From Larix sibirica (Eukaryota > Streptophyta > Pinopsida > Pinales > Pinaceae): a stretch of DNA of 13,484 nt. The position numbers were made by a program, and so were the translations under genes. Under the pieces are notes generated by a model. The model was not told the DNA's origin and made no database searches. It saw nothing but the letters and a program-made list of their open reading frames with translations. Below, piece after piece: positions 8,719 to 13,484 of the stretch. Every line of letters starts with the position of its first letter. The first letter of the stretch is position 1. The stretch lies in assembly GCA_004151065.3 (NCBI GenBank), contig NWUY0300010192.1:45735-59218 (forward strand). Direction: 5' to 3'.

Positions 8719-9862
8719 TCCATCCGATTTCTTCAAGATTCCCCCAGGAGTAAGGCAAGGTTGCCCCTTATACGCACTCTTATTCGTGTTAATCATTGAA
8801 GGTCTTAGTAGAATGATTGGAACTGAAAAAACAATTGGCAATATTAAAGGTATTAAGCTTTCTCCTGATTTGTCTCTAACACATCTATGGTTTGCAGACG
8901 ATGTCCTCTTAGCAGGATTAGACTCTGGTGAAGAATGGTAGAATTATAAGAGAATTATTGGGACCTTTTGTGATGCATTTGGTATGCTGGTGAGCAATAG
9001 AAAATCTAGTATCTTTCATTACAGGATGGAGGGGAGCAAGATTGATTTCTTCAAGGGTTTTCTACCTTATAACTTCTATCAATTGGAGGAAGTTTTTAAG
9101 TATCTTGGATATTTCCTAACGCCAAACGGTTACAGGAAAAACAACTGGTTATGGCTTATAAAGAAAGTGGAGCAAATGATTAATCATTGGACTTTTAGGT
9201 TACTGTCAATTGGTGGACGTCTCACTTTGGTGAAATCTATCCTAACTGGAATTCATGTGTATTGGTTTTCACTAAATCAGGTACCTTGTTACATCACCAA
9301 TTGTTTAAGGAAACTTTTTATCAATTTTCTGTGGACTGGAGGTCTGGAAAAAAGCAAACTAGTAATTACTAGATGGGAAAATATTGCTCTACCGGAAAGT
9401 TGTGGCGGATGAGGGATTAGACATTTACCACTATTTAGCTATGCTCTTAGGCTGAAATTTTTTTGGAGAGGCCTCTTTGGCCCTACTCTATGGACCAGGG
9501 TACTTTCAGTCAAATACATTAAAGGTGATCTCATAAACTAGATTAGAAATCATGTTAAGAGAATCATAGGTACATCCCCTATCTAGGCCGGTTTCATTAA
9601 AGTTTATAACTGGTTGGCAAAAGACCTATCTTGGAGGGTTGGGAATGGCAAAAATATTTTAGTTGCCATTGACTCGATTTCGGGTTTGGATGAAGAATAC
9701 TCTCTGTCTAGCGAGATTCTTAACACTCTCCATTGGTTTGATCAAGCTACCCTCAGCAAGATAAATAGGACTAATGCTGATGATAATCAATCTTATTGGC
9801 TCAACGCGATGGAACTGGGGTTCTCGAGTAACATTGTTAGGAACCTATGTCAACCCTTCTCT
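8719..9862 (+). pseudogene. LINE (non-LTR retrotransposon) ORF2 fragment, reverse transcriptase to C-terminal region
   Basis: A 5'-truncated LINE begins abruptly within the RT domain. Reading on the + strand in one frame it gives SDFFKIPPGVRQGCPL, then WFADDVLLAG (FADD at 8891-8902, the RT catalytic YxDD motif), a thumb-like region (FKYLGYFLTP), then WTFRLLSIGGRLTLVKSIL and the typical plant LINE C-terminal tail (LRKLFINFLWTGG, WRVGNGKNI). No frameshift is seen over about 1.1 kb, but four in-frame stops occur (8939, 9410, 9539, 9584). The 5' junction with module B1 is at about 8718/8719. The 3' end, poly(A) and target-site duplication are not visible, because the sequence stops at two N bases. 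The element is inactive. Confidence 0.9.
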
Positions 9863-9864
9863 NN
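9863..9864. other. Assembly gap or ambiguous bases (NN)
   Basis: The only undetermined bases in the window. The LINE lies on the left and promoter module A2 on the right, with no transition. A2 starts 7 bp short of where its own start codon would be. The real distance across the NN may be much more than two bases. Confidence 0.8.
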
Positions 9865-10260
9865 CTCTGTTGGAGATTACAAACACGGCAGTAGGGGGTT
9901 TGGGCTTCTGCAAATACAATAAGACGAAGGATATGGAATTAGAAAGCAGGTTTGGAGGGAAAACGGTATCGAATTGCAGAGGAATACTTCAAAGTCAACA
10001 AGCCAATTGGACTTGGCTTCTTTATTATTTCCGAAAAGTATGCAGTTTCCTATTATTATCATTATCTTCGAAACGAACTAACGCCGTTGCTTCCACAGGT
10101 TTACCTTGTACAAGGCTAATTAAATTCAAATTCTACACGCCTGCTGACATCGGTAATTGAAAATTTTGGAGTGCCCTGTATGCTAACACTATCACACCGA
10201 ATATTATTATTATCTATCTACTTTGTACTTGTAGCATACGTCAGATAACTAGGTATTATA
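9865..10260 (-). promoter_or_regulatory. Module A2: duplicate of the receptor kinase promoter, gene missing
   Basis: Bases 9865-10250 match 7704-8177 closely, apart from the 74-bp insertion unique to A1 and small indels. By homology the start codon of a second receptor gene would lie just to the left, but the sequence there is NN and then LINE. A2 runs directly into the broken paralog exon on its right. Confidence 0.75.
9993..10019 (-). promoter_or_regulatory. W-box plus CCAAT palindrome, A2 copy
   Basis: AGTCAA (9993-9998) followed by the same 20-bp palindrome (10000-10019), identical to the A1 copies. Confidence 0.5.
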
Positions 10261-10286
10261 TTTTGAAGTGAAAATGAAAACGTGTT

Positions 10287-10600
10287 CTCAGAATTGGGGG
10301 TAATTAACTGAAACATTGCATTTACCCCAGTAATTGTCGTGGACTATTGTCATGGTACGAGGGTTCCAATATATTATATTGACAAAAGAAACAGGACTCC
10401 AATACGTGACTTTCGTTTCCATTGATATTAAACAGATGATAGCCGCCCTTGTCATCACAGCCAAGCTTAAACTGAGGGTCACCGCATCCCTTCTTGTTTT
10501 TTACCATAAGGATTGAAAGTTCCCAGTGCCCACGTTTATTATTGCAAAAGCATTTCTCGTACTAACTGCCGAGACATTGAATTCGGTATTATCATATCAT
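10287..10600 (-). pseudogene. Broken first exon of a paralogous LRK10L-type receptor
   Basis: This aligns with 7314-7697 of the intact gene. In two shifted minus-strand frames it keeps GCGDPQFKLGCDDKGG, HLFNINGNESHVLES, NILEP and, in another frame, a match to the CNLSGNYSQF segment as CNVSVNYPQF. By alignment the start codon would be at 10598-10600, but nearly all of the signal-peptide code is deleted and stops follow at once. The 3' part of exon 1 and the whole kinase part are absent: homology ends near 10287 and A2-type sequence follows. It is a 5' gene fragment with its own promoter (B2) and cannot make a receptor. Confidence 0.85.
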
Positions 10601-11219
10601 GCTTGTTCTTCTCGTGGAGATTATAAACACAGCGAATAAATTAAAACAAAGGAGATGGAATTCAAGAAAGCAGGCTTGCGAACAGTATGTACCCAACAAT
10701 ATTAAAGCATTTAATGCTATGTCTGGACGGGGCTAAACTCCAAGTCTAATTGTGTAGACCCTTGCAGGCACAACAGTAAATAATTTAAATATTCTACTGC
10801 AGAGCGAAAAGATGAGTAGCTAGTGCTTACCAGCGGGCTTCAACATTAAATATTTTAAATACTCTACAACAGAGTAAGGGAAAACGTGAAGGAATTGCAG
10901 GGGATTACTAGGTAGTAGCCTAGTAGGTAGTCAACAAGTCGATTGGACTCGGCTTGTTTATTATTATAGGAACTTAGGAAGAATATCCAATTTTCTTTTC
11001 TTGTTAATTTTTAATTTATTTTATCTTGTACACAAACTAACACTGTTGACTCCGGCCCATAGCTATAGGTTTCTGATTAATTAAATTCGATACTCCTCAC
11101 ATACTTCATTGAAAACTTTGGTGTGATTATTAAATCCTACCCGATATAATATCATAACATAATTTATTATTTATATTTATTTACTTTGTAGCATACCAAT
11201 GGCTGTTACATATATGTGC
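10601..11219 (-). promoter_or_regulatory. Module B2: promoter-like region of the broken paralog
   Basis: Starts right upstream of the broken exon with GGAGATTATAAACACAGCG, like GGAGATTACAAACACGGCAG upstream of the intact gene, which shows that it is a homologous 5' region. It then matches B1 through to 11219. It has a W-box plus palindrome (10929-10955) and a + strand TTGACT (11046-11051). Confidence 0.7.
10929..10955 (-). promoter_or_regulatory. W-box plus palindrome, B2 copy with compensatory change
   Basis: AGTCAA (10929-10934) followed by AAGTCGATTGGACTCGGCTT (10936-10955). Compared with the A copies, one A-T pair has become G-C with both sides changed, and one C-G pair has become T-G. 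The stem is therefore still able to form. Confidence 0.5.
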
Positions 11220-11310
11220 ATTTTGAAGTCAAAGTTTGATGATTTCTCAGCAATTATTTTCGTCACAGCACAAAGTCCATGAAAGTTGCTCATGTTTTTT
11301 ATTGCCTTTT

Positions 11311-11432
11311 AATAATCCTGGGTAAGCTTGAAATACAATAAAATTATTTCAATAGTCCTTGGTAAGCTTGAAATACAAATAAAATTATTTTAATAATCCT
11401 TGGTAAGTTTGAAATACAAACAAAGTTATTTT
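11311..11432. repeat. Three-copy tandem repeat, about 41 bp
   Basis: Units at 11311-11350, 11351-11391 and 11392-11432 share AATAATCCTTGGTAAGCTTG followed by AAATACAAATAAAATTATTT. They differ by a few substitutions and single-base indels. Confidence 0.9.
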
Positions 11433-12069
11433 AATTAAAATTGAAAGCTCTCTCGGCAATTTGTAGACTTTTTTTCCCTCAGTTGGGCCCCCAAAAAAAA
11501 ATTCCTTGAAAAGTTAATATACGTTTGCTTAGAAATTTTGAACTACTCTTCCTTACCAATAAAGTATGACCTGCTCTCCATGGAAACGTACATATCTTAG
11601 TACGTTCACAGCCACTTTACATAAGCAATGCCATTAATATGGAATTTTAAAACAAAAGCCACAAATAAACAATTCTATCCATTTTGACTAAATCTTCGTA
11701 TCTTTCAGTACTATATCTTTTTTTAAAGCTTCGAGCTGAGTTTTTCTCTCATTGTTCATTATAGTATGAAGTGGTGCAACCACAAGTTACGAACGTCAAG
11801 AGGTACTTGGTATTGGTAGGTTTTTATAGGTTATTGATTATATGAAGATGTCCATCATAGTAATTGGTATCGGTAGTTTTGATTATATTTTGATGTTGTT
11901 CATCTTTGTAAGATCAGGAATTTCCAAAACTCATATTTTTTAAGATTGTTTAACAACTTGTGTATTTTTAGTGTTTTTATAACTTTTATTAAATGTGATA
12001 CATGCTCTTACAATAGAGCTTAAAGTTAAAATAGTGCCATTTAGACAATTACAAATTAATTTAGATAAG
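11433..12069. other. AT-rich intergenic, no gene seen
   Basis: No coding or RNA feature recognised. An imperfect local duplication (GGTATTGGTAGG... at 11808-11856 and GGTATCGGTAGTTTTGATTA... at 11867-11904) both end near GATG plus TTCATC or TCCATC. Near 12062-12091 two TAGATAAGAA decamers flank an A-run at the point where the gypsy relic stops being recognisable. Confidence 0.5.
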
Positions 12070-12560
12070 AAAAAAAAAAACTAGATAAGAACATAAACCA
12101 TGATTAATTGAATTCATAAAGTATTTGGTGCATTACATGAAGCGAATGGCATTACCAACTACTCAAATATACCTTACCTTGTCTTGAAGGTAATCTTATA
12201 GGTGTCATCTTCCTTTAATCACACTTGGTTGTATCATGATTTGAAATCCAATTTGATGAAATACTTGGCATGTTGCAATAAGTCCAATAAGATGTTGAGT
12301 TCTAGGTAGATGATATTGATTCTTGAGAGTGATCTTGTTTAAAGCTATGTGGTCGATACAATTTTTTCAAGTCCCATCCTTCTTGGGAAATTTGATTATA
12401 GGTGATCCATGAGGTACAATAATTGATCATATGACTCTCTTCTCCAATAATTGATGTAATTATTTGTCCTCTTCACCAATGTCTAGTGTGGACTACATAT
12501 ACAATCCCATGTTTGGCAATGGAAAGTCCGGAAACAATTATATCTCATGCTCTTCTTCCC
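12070..12560 (-). pseudogene. Ty3/gypsy reverse transcriptase, N-terminal half, decayed
   Basis: The minus strand reads FPDFPLPNMGL, LHQLLEKRVI, PHGSPIIKFPKKDGT, CIDHIALNKITLKNQYHLPR and QVFHQIGFQI, with stops between. These match the RT start (LLDKGVI, SPVLFVKKKDGT, CIDYRALNKIT, YPLPRIDDL, FTKIDLRSGYH). The Asp of the first catalytic motif is replaced (IGFQ for IDLR). Recognition fades at 12070. Confidence 0.85.
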
Positions 12561-12690
12561 TCTCATGAGGTAGCTCATTATGCTCTTGGACCATTTCTCA
12601 AAATGCCAATCAAGGCTTCACCAAGTAGTGTTTTTTCACTTTGATACATCCCTCCAGGGATGCTTTCATTTCTATCAATTCATCTCCTTG

Positions 12691-12984
12691 CTAATTTTGT
12701 CTCAAGAAGAGTAGGACAAACTTCCTACTCAAGTTAATCACCTTCTTGGCTTGGATAATACTTACCCAAAAGATCTTGGATTTACTTTTATGTGCATTAA
12801 TGAGAAAGGACTTACCATCCTTGATCAAGTGGTAATGGTTAGATCTTTTTATAAACATACAATCCCTCATATACATGAAGGGGCTTTCCAATATAACGCC
12901 ACATATATCAAATGGTACCACATCTACCTCTACTTCATTAACGTAATATGGATTGATAAAAAACCTAATGTTACACTACTTAGT
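12691..12984 (-). pseudogene. Ty3/gypsy protease-RT linker, best preserved block
   Basis: Bases 12984-12691 read in one frame with a single stop: TK, stop, CNIRFFINPYYVNEVEVDVV, then PFDICGVILESPFMYMRD and HLIKDGKSFLINAHK, ending LLFLRQN. I recognise this as the conserved segment after the protease in many plant gypsy polyproteins (VVPLDVCGV, SPYMYMRDAI, KDGK, NAHK). The lone stop sits at a usual Gln codon. An open stretch of 76 residues from 12921 could be mistaken for a small gene. Confidence 0.8.
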
Positions 12985-13135
12985 CTCTCAATTGCACATC
13001 TTTTTCCACCCATACTAGTGAGTAAAGAAAAAGATGATCATGGACTTCCAATTCAAACTTATTTACCAAGTCCTCCACTATGATATCGTCATGTGAACCA
13101 AAGTCAAATAGTGCATCCACCTTGGTCTTCCTGAC
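12985..13135 (-). pseudogene. Ty3/gypsy aspartic protease remnant
   Basis: The frame reads VDALFDFGSHDDIIVEDL, then VNKFELEVHDH and YSLVWVEKDVQLRD. This fits the retropepsin pattern (ALIDSGATHNFI, then LGWVNKD). The catalytic Asp is at 13103-13105, but the usual D-S/T-G is D-F-G. A one-base shift near 12985 separates it from the next block. Confidence 0.75.
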
Positions 13136-13324
13136 ATGAATCTTATATGGAAGAGTTTGGCCATATCCTTCTCCTTTTTATGATGGATGATGGTCATGTT
13201 CATATCCCTTGACCCTTCAGTACAAAAAATATTTTTGTCTAAATCTAGTTTGTCAAATCCATGCTTAGCATATTTGTATTCCCAAGATCCTTATTAAGAT
13301 TCTTAGTATGATTGAATTCATGAT

Positions 13325-13385
13325 GTAGCTGACAACACTTGTGTTTAGTACAATCATCTATGTTACAATGGTGTTAACACCTAAA
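13325..13385 (-). pseudogene. Gag zinc-knuckle remnant
   Basis: A minus-strand frame reads a Cys, a stop, then HHCNIDDCTKHKCCQLHHEF. The Cys/His spacing and the LHHE ending resemble the CCHC knuckle found at the end of gypsy gag proteins (a C..C....H....C..LHPE style). The stop and altered spacing show decay. Confidence 0.5.
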
Positions 13386-13484
13386 TTTTGTGTGCCTACC
13401 TTGTCATTAGCCCCATCACACCTATACATCATTACCACATTCCATTTCTACTATTTTTACCTTGGTAAAACCAAAAAACCAAAG

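Larger units (their letters stand above)
12070..13484 (-). mobile_element. Decayed Ty3/gypsy retrotransposon (gag end, protease, RT start), runs off the window
   Basis: On the minus strand, reading from the right edge leftward, the order is a gag zinc-knuckle-like stretch, aspartic protease, protease-RT linker and the first half of the reverse transcriptase. This is the order expected of a Ty3/gypsy polyprotein. The frame is broken by many stops and at least one frameshift. Recognisable RT ends near 12070, before the YxDD motif; RNase H, integrase and LTRs are not in view. It is an old, inactive copy. Confidence 0.85.

Noticed and set aside
7664-10160. Two + strand open frames (7664-8035 and 9774-10160) sharing about 55 similar residues (both containing LLEITNTAVGGLGFC and QSQQANWTWLLYYF)
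   Set aside because: They look like a conserved small protein, but the likeness is explained by recent duplication of non-coding modules A1 and A2. A one-base indel puts the two out of frame after LLYYF, and the related B modules do not keep the frame.
12751-13083. 110-residue + strand open frame
   Set aside because: It is antisense to the gypsy protease and linker, whose minus-strand reading matches a known family.
1-13484. tRNA, rRNA and CRISPR signatures
   Set aside because: None seen. The only tRNA-related sequence is the short primer-binding site complement at 3548 and 3590, and the tandem repeats lack the repeat-spacer pattern of CRISPR.

Overview
This is a gene-poor stretch of plant nuclear DNA. 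It is AT-rich, littered with decayed retroelements, and contains one gene with clear introns. The gene family (LRK10L receptor kinases with a GUB_WAK ectodomain) is plant-specific. The style of the LINE and Ty3/gypsy relics resembles what I associate with conifers or other gymnosperms, but that placement is inference.

Layout. Bases 1-2240 hold no recognisable gene; much of it is purine-rich on the + strand. A 65-bp duplication lies at 2261-2417, followed by a decayed Ser/Thr/Gly-rich reading frame (2706-2960) of unknown origin. A Ty1/copia-type LTR (about 3093-3545) is followed by a tRNA-Met primer-binding site that has been tandemly duplicated. AT-rich sequence with small repeats fills 3609-5386.

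The one intact gene is on the minus strand, 7697 down to 5387, in three exons (7697-6899, 6720-6676, 6549-5387). It encodes a predicted 668-residue receptor-like kinase: signal peptide, cysteine-rich GUB_WAK ectodomain, WAK-associated C-terminal cysteine block, one membrane span, and an RD-type Ser/Thr kinase with all key residues.

Upstream of the gene is a duplicated promoter landscape. Four homologous modules (A1 7698-8184, B1 8185-8718, A2 9865-10260, B2 10601-11219) carry a shared 27-bp element: a TTGACT W-box joined to a 20-bp imperfect palindrome containing CCAAT. B2 sits upstream of a broken first exon of a paralogous receptor (10600 down to about 10287). A 5'-truncated LINE (8719-9862) interrupts the series. 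It ends at two N bases, and right after them A2 begins only 7 bp upstream of where its own start codon would be. A second receptor gene may therefore be missing at this gap. The locus looks like the remains of a tandem receptor-kinase cluster.

The right end (12070-13484) is a minus-strand Ty3/gypsy relic with gag zinc-knuckle, protease, a well-preserved protease-RT linker and partial RT, broken by stops and frameshifts.
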